Shown: piece after piece, positions 8,859-17,554 of the stretch
Layout of the letters: each line of letters begins with the position of its first letter
How positions within the stretch are numbered: the first letter of the stretch is position 1
Assembly (NCBI GenBank): GCA_948805675.1
Contig: CAQIBN010000006.1
Location: 1-64,000, forward strand
DNA length: 64,000 nucleotides
Reading direction: 5' to 3'
Origin: an uncultured Clostridia bacterium
GTDB lineage: Bacteria > Bacillota > Clostridia > TANB77 > CAG-508
The notes under the pieces: model-generated
What the model was told of the DNA's origin: nothing
The model's database searches: none
Seen by the model: only the letters and a program-made list of their open reading frames with translations
Position numbers and translations under genes: made by a program

Positions 8859-9589
8859 ATATAATCTTCCTCCTTTTCATAAAATTGATAAACAGTTTTT
8901 ACAGAGTAAATTACCATTATACATAATAGCCCTACCCATATTAAAATACTTGAAGTTTCATAAATATAAGGAAATTTTATATTGAGTATAAGTAAAATAA
9001 TATTCATAAGTAGAGTTACTATTATATTAATTATTTCATTTGACTTATTCTTTGATAATTTCATTGTTCCAATATTAATAACATTTGTTATCATAAATGG
9101 CACTAAAAAATAGATAATCAGCAAATAAATTTCATCTCCAAAATGAGTAGCTGTTAAACTGGCAAATATTGTCATAATTAATAAATTTATAATACTATTA
9201 ACTAATAATTTTATTGAAATTAACTCTTTTAAATCCATCTTACAACTCATTTCAATTTCATACATATTATATTTAAAACTTTTTTCTAATTCCATTATTT
9301 GAAGAAAAGCTAATATTGGCATAACTAACGATAAAATTAATCTTGTTTTTTCAAAACTTGATGACTTTATCACAAATATTCCTATTAGCAATAAAATAAA
9401 TTGAATAAGAAAAGTTATTTTATTCATAAATGGAATATATCTTTTTATCTTTTCAAAATAATTTTCCTTTACTATTATTTCAGTATTTGCTATTTCTATT
9501 TTTAATGTTTCTATTGACTGCCTTTTTCTTTGCTCATCAATTTTAGGTAAAGTATTTTTATTTAAAATTTCTTTCCATTTCTCACTCAT
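8843..9589 (-). CDS. Membrane protein of a sigma-factor operon, possible anti-sigma factor
   Basis: A 248-residue protein with a soluble N-terminal part of about 70 residues and six membrane segments. Its start overlaps the stop of the sigma-factor gene by 4 bp (ATGA), and its end overlaps the ABC ATPase gene, so the three are translated as a unit. In many Firmicutes the gene just after an ECF sigma gene encodes its membrane anti-sigma factor; that role is an inference from position. I see no zinc-binding anti-sigma motif. It could alternatively be a second permease-like component of the ABC system. Confidence 0.5.
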   Translation of the reverse strand: MSEKWKEILNKNTLPKIDEQRKRQSIETLKIEIANTEIIVKENYFEKIKRYIPFMNKITFLIQFILLLIGIFVIKSSSFEKTRLILSLVMPILAFLQIMELEKSFKYNMYEIEMSCKMDLKELISIKLLVNSIINLLIMTIFASLTATHFGDEIYLLIIYFLVPFMITNVINIGTMKLSKNKSNEIINIIVTLLMNIILLILNIKFPYIYETSSILIWVGLLCIMVIYSVKTVYQFYEKEEDYIWNLQ

Positions 9590-10116
9590 AAATTTCCTCC
9601 TTTCCCTAAATATCTACTCATTTTTTCTAATCCCTGTTTTAGTCTTGACTTAATGGTAGGTATTTTCTCATCAAGTATTTTAGATATATCTTTTATTTTT
9701 AAATCTTCATAATATTTCAAAATAATTACTTCTTTTTGTTTTTCTGGTAGTTTGTTTAAAGCTTGTACAACTATATCTTTTTCTTCTATTTTCTCTAGTT
9801 CATTAGAACTGTTTTGATAATAATTTTCATTACTATATAGTTCTTCTATATCTATATTATTTTGGTGAAAATAAGTATTACAAACATTTATTGCTATTGT
9901 AATTAAATAACTTTTGAATTTTCCTTTATCTTTGTAATTTTCTATATATTTAATCAATTTTAAAAATGTTTCTTGTGTTAAATCATACGAAATTGAGGCA
10001 TTTCCTGTTTTATAGTAGCATAATCTATAAATATCATCATAATATTTCTGAATCAGCACTTCTAATAATTCTTTCTCTCCATGCTGTATATTATAAATTA
10101 ATTCTTTATCTTCCAA
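9586..10116 (-). CDS. ECF-type RNA polymerase sigma factor
   Basis: A 176-residue sigma-70 family protein of the ECF class: region 2 with DLTQETFLKLIKYIENY near residues 50-66, and region 4 with LPEKQKEVIILKYYEDLK near residues 120-137 followed by an HTH (IKDISKILDEKIPTIKSRL). The start is a TTG at 10116 behind a strong AAAGGAGG. It heads a tightly coupled operon with a membrane protein, an ABC transporter and perhaps the VanZ-like gene. This layout suggests an envelope-stress or antimicrobial-response module that regulates itself, but I cannot identify the promoter. Confidence 0.88.
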   Translation of the reverse strand: MEDKELIYNIQHGEKELLEVLIQKYYDDIYRLCYYKTGNASISYDLTQETFLKLIKYIENYKDKGKFKSYLITIAINVCNTYFHQNNIDIEELYSNENYYQNSSNELEKIEEKDIVVQALNKLPEKQKEVIILKYYEDLKIKDISKILDEKIPTIKSRLKQGLEKMSRYLGKGGNL

Positions 10117-10607
10117 ATAAAAAATACCTCCTTTCCAATATAAACGCGTCTACATATAATATAACCAAAAAAATTAGAAAAAAGATTTAAAATTTTATTA
10201 ATTTTTTTATTTTCTATAAATAATCGTTTTAGAGTATAAAATAGGGATAGATAATTTTATACTATCTATGCTATAAATTAGTCGTATAATGCTCCAAATT
10301 ATTGTTTTGTATTATGTCGATTATATTAGAATTTTTTTAATGTACATTTAATACAAATAATATTTGTATATATGTTCTTTTAATTGTTCATTTTTAATAA
10401 AAAATAACTATATTTTAAGATAGGGAATATCTTTAAATATGGTTTACCATTTTTTGTTTATTTATTGTTTTTTGTAGTTCTTTATTAATTCAATTGTGCC
10501 AAAAACATCTATTCTAAAGCAAAAAACCTTATGGCTGTAAGGATAAAAGAAACAATATTATACTATTTTGAAAGTTCACCCTATTAACAAAATTTTTATT
10601 AAAAAAC
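10117..10607. other. Gene-free stretch between divergent units
   Basis: About 490 AT-rich bases between the sigma operon (leftward) and glmS (rightward). A small hairpin (AGTATAAAAT / ATTTTATACT near 10233-10262) is visible; no gene or known RNA motif is supported. Confidence 0.45.
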
Positions 10608-10639
10608 TTGCAACATTTTCCCTTTTAATGTAATATAAT
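10608..10639 (+). promoter_or_regulatory. Putative sigma-A promoter for the glmS transcript
   Basis: TTGCAA at 10608-10613, a 17-bp spacer and TAATAT at 10631-10636 (overlapping TATAAT at 10634-10639). It lies about 60 bp ahead of the glmS ribozyme. Confidence 0.5.
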
Positions 10640-10699
10640 ACAGTAATTATAATTTACGCAAAAGAAAATATTAAGAAAGGAGATTTTTATTTAAATAAA

Positions 10700-10842
10700 A
10701 AAGCGCCAGGACAATTTTATATTGTTGACGAGGTTAGAGCTTATCGAAATATTCGGCGGATGGCTCTATGGCAAGACTAGTTACTGCCATTAGATATTAG
10801 CAAAAAACTAATAGTGATATTAGAACAAAGCAAATATCAGTA
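10700..10842 (+). ncRNA. glmS ribozyme/riboswitch
   Basis: The conserved core is clear: AAGCGCCAG at 10701, GTTGACGAGG near 10723-10732, TTATCGAAATATTCGGCGGA at 10741-10760, then P3 (ATGGCA...TGCCAT) and a weaker 3' stem. glmS ribozymes bind glucosamine-6-phosphate and self-cleave just 5' of the AGCGCC core, lowering expression of the downstream glmS. The leader ends about 58 bp before the glmS start. The two CGG triplets in the core are non-coding. Confidence 0.95.
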
Positions 10843-10899
10843 ACATTTTTTTGCGTACCTTATAATATTATTTTAAAATTAATTTATGGAGGTATTTTT

Positions 10900-12742
10900 A
10901 TGTGTGGAATTGTTGGATACATTGGAGAAAAAAAAGCTTATCCAATTTTAATTGATGGACTTTTATGTCTTGAATATAGAGGTTATGACTCAAGTGGAAT
11001 TGCTTCATTAGAAAAAAACGAAGTTAAAGTTATGAAAGATAAAGGTAGAGTTAAAAACTTATACAATTTAAATGGTTTAGATAAATTAGAAGGAACTATT
11101 CGGTATTGCTCACACAAGATGGGCAACACATGGTAAACCATCTAAAGAAAATTCGCATCCTCATATGGATAATAGTAATTCCTTTGCTGTTGTACATAAT
11201 GGAATTATAGAAAACTATAGTGACTTAAGAGATTTTTTAGGAAAAAATGGATATACCTTCCTATCTCAAACAGATACAGAAGTTATTCCTAATCTAATTC
11301 ATTACTATTTTTCTAAAGACGAAAAAACAGATGATGAGAAATTTTTAAGAGCTGTAAAATGTTGCGTAAATGATTTAAAAGGAAGTTATGCAATTGAAGT
11401 TATTTCACCACTTTATCCAGATAGAATAATTGTGGTTAGAAAAGATAGTCCACTTGTTATTGGAAAAGGAGTAAAAGAAAATCACATTGCATCAGATATT
11501 CCTGCACTTCTAAAATTTACAAAAGACTTTTATTTATTAAATGATAATGAATATGCTGTAATATATAATGATTATATTAAGTTTTATAATAGTAATTTAG
11601 AAGAACATACAAAACCTGTTAAAAATATCGAATGGGACGCTAGTGCTACCGAAAAAGGCGGTTTTGAAGACTTTATGCTTAAAGAAATATATGAACAACC
11701 AAATTCTATTAGAGAAACTATTGGTTCTAGATTTAAACTTGGAGAACCTTGCAGTTTTGATGATATAGATATTTCAAAAGAATACTTATCTACTATTAAT
11801 AAAATATATATAGTAGCTTGTGGTACTGCTATGCATGCTGGTTTAGTAGGTAAAAATTTAATTGAAAAACTTTGCAATATTCCTGTATGTGTAGATATAG
11901 CCTCTGAATTTAGGTATAGGAACCCTATTATAGATGAAAAGACTTTATGTATTTATGTTAGTCAATCTGGTGAAACAGCTGATACTATTGCAGCTTTAAA
12001 ACTATCTAAGTCAAAAGGAGCTAAAACTTTAGCAATTTCTAATGTAATTGGAAGTTCAATTACAAGAGAAGCAGACTTTTGTATTTATACTCATGCTGGT
12101 CCCGAAATTGCAGTAGCATCTACAAAAGCATATACATCTCAAGTTGTACTTCTTGCTATTTTAGCTATATATTTTGCAGAAATGTTAGGTTCTACAGATT
12201 TAAAAATATTAGAAGACTTAAAAAAGGATATTTTAGACCTGCCATCTAAAATACATGCTATTTTAGATAATACACAAGAATTACAAGATTTCGCAAAAAA
12301 AGTATACACACAAAAAGATATGTTTTTCTTAGGTAGAGGAACAGATTATAATACTTCATTAGAAGGTTCATTAAAATTAAAAGAAATTTCATATATTCAT
12401 TCTGAAGCTTATGCGGCTGGAGAATTAAAACATGGACCTATCGCATTAATTGAAAATGGTATTACTGTAATTAGTATAATTACAGATTCTAATTTAGTAG
12501 AAAAATCTATTAGTAATATACAAGAAGTAATTACTCGTGGAGCTAGAACTTTAATTGTTACAAATCAAAACTTACCAAATGCTAACTTTGATTTTGTAAT
12601 TAATATACCAAAAACTAATCCTCTTATCTCACCTATTCTTTCTGTTATACCATTACAATTAATTTCTTATTATATATCTAAAAATAAAGGATTAGATGTT
12701 GATAAGCCTAGAAACTTAGCAAAATCTGTTACAGTAGAGTAA
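10900..12742 (+). CDS. glmS: Glutamine--fructose-6-phosphate aminotransferase, read through one CGG +1 recoding site
   Basis: A 613-residue GlmS results if one C at 11101 is skipped; read plainly the frame ends after 78 residues. The N-terminal glutaminase starts MCGIVGYIG with catalytic Cys2, followed by EYRGYDSSG; the break falls inside the conserved GTIGIAHTRWATHG segment. The rest carries the two SIS domains (SQSGETADT, STKAYTSQ) and ends with the usual PRNLAKSVTVE. It makes glucosamine-6-phosphate for peptidoglycan. ATG at 10900 follows GGAGG. It is the only gene under the glmS ribozyme and is followed by a strong terminator. An essential role makes a true null mutation implausible. Confidence 0.95.
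11101..11103 (+). other. CGG +1 recoding site in glmS
   Basis: Incoming codons GGA ACT ATT CGG TAT run to a TAA ten codons later. Skipping the C gives ATT GGT ATT GCT CAC ACA, i.e. TIGIAHT, the conserved GlmS glutaminase segment. The shift is exact: no residue is lost or gained in the alignment to the family motif. Confidence 0.9.
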
Positions 12743-12753
12743 TTAAAATATTA

Positions 12754-12808
12754 TTAAGTTGTAAAAAGAAAGTGGACTCAAAATGCCCACTTTCTTTTTA
12801 CAACTTAA
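12754..12808. terminator. Strong intrinsic terminator after glmS
   Basis: A perfect 22-bp stem (12754-12775 with 12787-12808), including AAAAAGAAAGTGG / CCACTTTCTTTTT, begins 12 bp past the glmS stop. Confidence 0.85.
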
Positions 12809-13015
12809 TAAATGCTAGTACTATCTAACTTTTTTGTTAATTTTAATATAGAATTATATTAAATCTTTTTTCATATATCCTTTGAGGTCTATAATTAATA
12901 AGACTAATACTAATTTATATAATTAAATACTATAAAGAAATATTTAATTATATAAATTTAATACATGAAACAAGGTTTTAAATTAGATATAATATCCAAC
13001 CTAAAACCCTATTTC

Positions 13016-13288
13016 CTAATTATTAATATCTTCGCACTCCTTTAGAAACATCTCAATATCTGCTCCAGATAAGAACATGAAAGTTGCATGTATCATAACT
13101 TTTGTGGGTGTAGTATGTACAACTTCACTTGGCTGTGGTATACCATGATTTTTTTCTGCTTTCTCTATAATACGTAAAACTCCATTAAGCAGCATTAGTC
13201 TAACAATATCATAATCAACTTCAGCTTTTCCTATTATCTGAAAGACATTATTGCCAATTTGTGAAACCCCAACTGATAAATACTCCAT
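13016..13288 (-). CDS. Hypothetical protein (about 90 residues)
   Basis: A small protein that I do not recognise. I prefer the ATG at 13288, which has GAGAGG at good spacing, over the ATG at 13333, whose extra residues (SNSNTKEKSSERKK) would lie over that site. The sequence has mixed alpha/beta character (FQIIGKAEVDYDIVRLMLLNG, VMIHATFMFLSGADIEMFLKE) without cysteines or membrane segments. It stands alone between glmS and bofA, transcribed away from bofA's promoter side. Confidence 0.55.
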   Translation of the reverse strand: MEYLSVGVSQIGNNVFQIIGKAEVDYDIVRLMLLNGVLRIIEKAEKNHGIPQPSEVVHTTPTKVMIHATFMFLSGADIEMFLKECEDINN

Positions 13289-13510
13289 TTTTTTCCTCTC
13301 TGAGCTCTTTTCTTTCGTGTTACTGTTGCTCATTCAGAGCTTCATTAAACAAACAACAATAATGGCAATTTACCATCTCTATAATTATATTGTTACATTT
13401 TTATTACATAATGACTAGTGTTTTAATGTATTTTAGTAATCATTTTGTAACATTGTAACTTTTTTGTTGTTTGCTATATTTATAAAGAAAAATATAAAAC
13501 AGATAGTATC

Positions 13511-13771
13511 TTATATCATCAATTTTAATATAATAAGAAAAATTGCTCCTGGCACTCCCAAAACACCAACAAAAATAGATGTTCCAATATTTAATCCTAT
13601 ATGAAAGCTAAAAGCAACTCCTATTAGATTAATAATATATATTAGTAATCCGCCTAAAATAGAATTAATAACTAATTTTAAGATTTTCTTAAGTGGTACT
13701 ATAAAAATTCTGCCTACTATAAATAATATAATAATACATGCAAAAAAAGTTATGATTGTATTTGTTTCCAA
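13511..13771 (-). CDS. bofA: Pro-sigma-K processing inhibitor BofA-like protein
   Basis: An 86-residue membrane protein with three hydrophobic segments. The C-terminal half has the BofA pattern: N-S-x-x-G followed by YIINLIGVAFSFHIGLN, then GVLGVPGAIFLIIL. In Bacillus, BofA holds the intramembrane protease SpoIVFB inactive until the sigma-G signal arrives, delaying sigma-K activation in the mother cell. The start is TTG at 13771 behind GGTGAT. The upstream neighbour is a DUF2508 (YaaL-like) gene, the classical bofA partner, which supports the call. Confidence 0.85.
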   Translation of the reverse strand: METNTIITFFACIIILFIVGRIFIVPLKKILKLVINSILGGLLIYIINLIGVAFSFHIGLNIGTSIFVGVLGVPGAIFLIILKLMI

Positions 13772-13833
13772 GTTTAATCACCTTACCTTTATTTTATTAT
13801 TATGATTAAAGTTGGACAAATATTACTAAAGCT

Positions 13834-14100
13834 TTATGCTTTTCTTAAATTCATTTCATTTATCATGTCTAAAGCTATACCTTGCTTTTTGGCCTTTTTC
13901 AATAAATAATTCAATTTAGATTGATTAGCTTTAATAATATATAAATAATAATCTATTAATTCTCCATCTGCAAATTCAAAATTATGCATTGCAAACTCTA
14001 CTTCTCTTTTTGTTCTTATAATGCTAGTTATTAGCTCTAACTCCTTTTCTTTATCTGTTTTTTCTTTAATTTTTGTTTCTTTTATATATTGTTCTTCCAT
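13834..14100 (-). CDS. DUF2508 (YaaL-like) protein
   Basis: An 88-residue protein of the DUF2508 family, recognisable by FEFADGELIDYYLYIIKANQ followed by LLKKAKKQGI. The family has no established function but sits just upstream of bofA across Firmicutes, as here (63 bp). I chose the ATG at 14100 because GGAGATG precedes it at good spacing; the longer frame from 14133 would run through that site. The protein is predicted helical and soluble. Confidence 0.75.
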   Translation of the reverse strand: MEEQYIKETKIKEKTDKEKELELITSIIRTKREVEFAMHNFEFADGELIDYYLYIIKANQSKLNYLLKKAKKQGIALDMINEMNLRKA

Positions 14101-14186
14101 AATTTCATCTCCTAAATATAATAAAAATTCCATTTATAAAATATATTATTACTATTATATTCAGTTGAATAATAAAATATTCTTAT

Positions 14187-15035
14187 TTATCCAAAAATTG
14201 TATATATTATAATTCCTATAGTCTGAATAACAAATAAATTTAGAATATTAGATGTAAGTAAATTATTAGTTGCTTCAATAACTCCTAGCTCATTTGAATT
14301 TTCATTTTTATAATGCTTTTGTGATTCGAAAAATGTAATTAACTCTGGTAAACTTGTTATAAAACCTAATGCAACTCCTAAAAATATTTCTGGTATATTA
14401 AAGGTATTACATAAATTTGTTAAGACATTACTTAAAGAATTACCAACAATATATAGGCCTATTGCTGTAACTAATAAGTATATAATATATTTTGTTACTA
14501 CAGTTTTTCTTCCCCTTATTTTTTTAGATTCTTCTATAATTTCTTCAGATAATTTGGTGTCTTGTTTTTTCAAATATAATTTATGAACATTAGAATTTAT
14601 ATAATAAAAAAATATAAATAATAAAATAAATATTGGTACAATACTAATATTAAATTCTAATTTTGTAACTAACATTAATATCGGAATTATTATTGTAATT
14701 GCTACCATAACAAGGTCTATTTTTATAGCTTTATTTTGTATACTTTTCTGATTTTTATTAAGATATATAGAAAAAATATATTGTAATAAATTAATTACAT
14801 TAGAACTTAAAATATTATATGCACTTGTTCCTATAAATCCTGCAAATGCAGAAAATGAAACAGTTAAAAACTCTGGAACAGATGTTGCTACTCCTGCAAT
14901 ATTTCCTACAGCTTTTGGAGATAATTCTAAACTTTCTGCTAATTTTCTCAAAAGCTTTACTAAAATATATTTTGAAATTACTACAATTAATAATGAATAT
15001 ATTATAAATTTTAATATTTCTATATATAAATTCAT
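14187..15035 (-). CDS. Sodium/calcium exchanger (CaCA) family membrane protein
   Basis: A 282-residue membrane protein with about ten segments in two inverted halves. Each half has an alpha-repeat-like motif: GNIAGVATSVPEFLTVSFSA near the N-terminus and GVALGFITSLPELITFFES in the second half, with the acidic P-E residues used in cation binding by CaCA exchangers. Likely a cation/H+ or cation/Na+ antiporter; the ion is not determined. Start is the ATG at 15035 behind a strong GGAGGGG; the longer frame to 15077 would bury it. Confidence 0.8.
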   Translation of the reverse strand: MNLYIEILKFIIYSLLIVVISKYILVKLLRKLAESLELSPKAVGNIAGVATSVPEFLTVSFSAFAGFIGTSAYNILSSNVINLLQYIFSIYLNKNQKSIQNKAIKIDLVMVAITIIIPILMLVTKLEFNISIVPIFILLFIFFYYINSNVHKLYLKKQDTKLSEEIIEESKKIRGRKTVVTKYIIYLLVTAIGLYIVGNSLSNVLTNLCNTFNIPEIFLGVALGFITSLPELITFFESQKHYKNENSNELGVIEATNNLLTSNILNLFVIQTIGIIIYTIFG

Positions 15036-15248
15036 GATTTTTTCCCCTCCAATTTTACTCTCTTTTATTATTGGCATTTTTTTGTTGTTTTATGAATTCT
15101 CTAATAGATATATTATATTTTTAAATTAATAAAAGTCTTCCTTTTTATAATAAATTTTACATAAATAACTAAAAAGAAAAATATAAACATTAAAAGTATC
15201 TTTATAATTACTTTAATATTTATATTTTTCAATTTTCCATAACATTTT

Positions 15249-16896
15249 CTATAATTTTAATTTATTAAATCTTTCTATAACTCTATCTTTTCCAAGAACT
15301 TTCATTATTTCAAATAAATCTGGTGTATTTTGTCTTTTAGTTAAACTTACTCTAAGTACAGTACTAATATCCCCAACATGACCAGGCCATTTTTCTGGTT
15401 CTTTTTTATATTCTTTAACTTCTCTTGCATAACCTAATTCTTGTGCCAAATCTTTAATCTTATCAAACCATGTCTGTTTATCATCTAATTCATTATAATA
15501 TTTTTCTATATATAATTTTATTATTTTAGAAATTTCATTTCTATCCGAAATTTTTCCAAATATATATTCTGAAATTTTGTTAAATTTATCATCATACATA
15601 TAAATAATATTATCTTTTAAATCTGACCATTTTGAAATATCTTTCCTAGGTTTACTATTTCCTCTTTCAATTCCAAGAACCTTTAATGCATATTCTTTAT
15701 CAGCAAGCATATCTGTAAGCTCAATATCATATTTTTCAGCCCATTTTAATGATTCATTATAAACCCTTTCAGCTGAATATTTTGATATTACATTTTTAGA
15801 TACATCTAATAATTTTATCATATCAAATAATGCTCCACTAACACTCATTTTATTTAATTGAAAATCAAATTCATTAATAGATTTATCTGGATTTTGTTTT
15901 CTCCAATTTTCAAATGTCGAATTAGCTATATTCATTAAATATTCATCTACAGACTGTGAAGGAATTCCTTCTTCATGGTAATATCCGAACTGCTGCTTCT
16001 GGGTCTTTTCTCTTACTTATTTTTCTTTTCTTTCCATTATCTTCTTTCATAATTGGTGCATAATGAGCATATTTTGGTGCTTTAAATCCTAATTCATAAA
16101 ATAACTGTAAATGAATTGGAATAGAAGAAACCCACTCATCACAACGAATTACATGTGTTGTTCTCATTAAATGGTCATCTATTACATGTGCAAAATGATA
16201 TGTTGGAAGTCCATCTCCTTTTATTATAACTATATCTAAATCATTTTCTGGAAATTCTATATTACCTTTTATAACATCTTTATGTTTTATCTTTCTATCT
16301 TCTCTTCCAGGAGATTTAAAACGAATTACAAATTTTTCTCCATTTTTTATTTTTTCTACAGCCTCTTCAACAGATAAATTTCTATATTTAGCCCAAACAC
16401 CATAATATCCAGGTCTAATTTTAGCATCTTCTTGTTTCTTTCGTAACTCTTCTAGCTCTTCAGAACTTGCAAAACAAGGATATGCTTTCCCTTGTGCTAA
16501 TAAATGTTTTGCATATGCTTTATAAATTTCTCCTCTTTCGCTTTGTTTATATGGTCCATAGTTTCCTTTTTGTTCAGTATTAGAAATCATTCCCTCATCA
16601 AATTCTATATCACAATTTTTTAGAGAATCTACTATTTCTATAACGCCATTTTCTATTTCTCTTTTTTGGTCTGTATCTTCAACCCTTAAATATAATACGC
16701 CATTTGTTCTTTTTGTTAGTACTCTTTCTAATACACATTGGTATAATCCACCAATATGAACATATCCTGTTGGACTTGGCGCATATCTTGTAACCACTGC
16801 ACCTTCTACAAGATTTCTTATTGGATACTTTTCCTCATAATATGAAATATCATTTATATTAGGATATATTAAATCTGCTAAATCCTTATAATTCAT
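15249..16896 (-). CDS. gltX: Glutamate--tRNA ligase, read through one CGG +1 recoding site
   Basis: Two open frames combine into a 548-residue class I synthetase when the C at 15987 is skipped. The first carries the HIGH-like motif (PSPTGYVHIGG, residues 41-51) and the KMSKS-like KISKRKD (about residue 294); the second is the anticodon-binding half. The join reads PEAAV-G-YYHEEGIP, in place of the stop four codons after CGG. Charging tRNA(Glu) is essential, so a real frameshift mutation is not credible. The ATG at 16896 has GGAGAG upstream. It follows an unknown HTH-like gene and rnjA on the same strand and is probably co-transcribed with them. Confidence 0.92.
15985..15987 (-). other. CGG +1 recoding site in gltX
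   Basis: Incoming codons GCA GCA GTT CGG ATA TTA CCA end at TGA. Skipping the C gives GTT GGA TAT TAC CAT GAA GAA, the expected AAV-x-YYHEEG stretch that follows the KMSKS-like motif in GltX. Confidence 0.9.
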
Positions 16897-16908
16897 ATAT
16901 TATCTCTC

Positions 16909-17553
16909 CTATCTGTCAATATCTTTTTCTTCAAAATATATTTTCTTTACTATCTCTATTGCTTCTTCTGAAAATTCTCTTCCACTTTCTTCCATCGTTT
17001 TTATAAACTCTTCATATGATATTCGCTCTTTATTTTTGCATCTTTCTGCTATATTAATAAGAAGAGAATTATCTACTATATGAGATTTCTTCTCTTTCTT
17101 CTCTTTCTTTTCCTTCTTCTCCTTCTTCTCCTTCTTCTCTTTCTTCTCCTCTTTTTCTTCTCTAGTATTAATTTTCTTATTTATAGTTTCTTTTCTAGAA
17201 TATATTTTCTTTATTTCTTCTATTGCCTTTTGTGAAAATTGTCCTCCACTTTCTTCCATTGTTTTTACAAACTTTGCATATGGAAGATTTTTTTTACAAC
17301 TATAGTTAGCTGCTTTAATAGCTATCATATCACTTATTTTATGAGATACTGGTTTTCCTTTTCCTTTTTCATTATTAATTCTTTTACTCAAATTTTCTCC
17401 ATCTGATATATGATAATATGTTCTTAATTGTTTCTCTAAATTCTCAGAACTAATTCCAAAAAAATTAGATACTATACTAATTGATTTACCTTGCTTTAAC
17501 ATTTCCCATGCACGTTTTAAATCAGTTTCATTTAATATTCTTTCATCTAACAT
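16909..17553 (-). CDS. Unknown protein with N-terminal HTH-like region and duplicated module around a Lys/Glu linker
   Basis: A 214-residue protein. Residues 1-50 look helix-turn-helix-like (AWEMLKQGKSISIVSNFFGIS). Two copies of a module of about 40 residues follow, each with F-[VI]-K-T-M-E-E-S-G and then FS..AIE..KKIY; they are separated by an almost pure (EKK)n linker. The linker DNA is a purine-rich low-complexity tract (about 17090-17160) likely to vary in length. It lies 1 bp after rnjA and 12 bp before gltX, so it is co-transcribed with both. I recognise no family. A role with RNA or DNA is conceivable from the HTH and basic linker but is not shown. Confidence 0.65.
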   Translation of the reverse strand: MLDERILNETDLKRAWEMLKQGKSISIVSNFFGISSENLEKQLRTYYHISDGENLSKRINNEKGKGKPVSHKISDMIAIKAANYSCKKNLPYAKFVKTMEESGGQFSQKAIEEIKKIYSRKETINKKINTREEKEEKKEKKEKKEKKEKKEKKEKKSHIVDNSLLINIAERCKNKERISYEEFIKTMEESGREFSEEAIEIVKKIYFEEKDIDR

Positions 17554-17554
17554 T

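Noticed and set aside
10751..10759. CGGCGG near glmS as a recoding site
   Set aside because: It belongs to the non-coding core of the glmS ribozyme.
11659..11661. CGG in glmS at GGC GGT (and similar out-of-frame CGG elsewhere, e.g. 27732-27730, 17778-17776, 63993-63995) as further recoding sites
   Set aside because: These are not in the reading frame, and the protein continues normally through them.
17090..17160. Repetitive purine/pyrimidine tract as a CRISPR or other DNA repeat array
   Set aside because: It encodes the (EKK)n linker in one open frame; there are no spacers or conserved repeat units.
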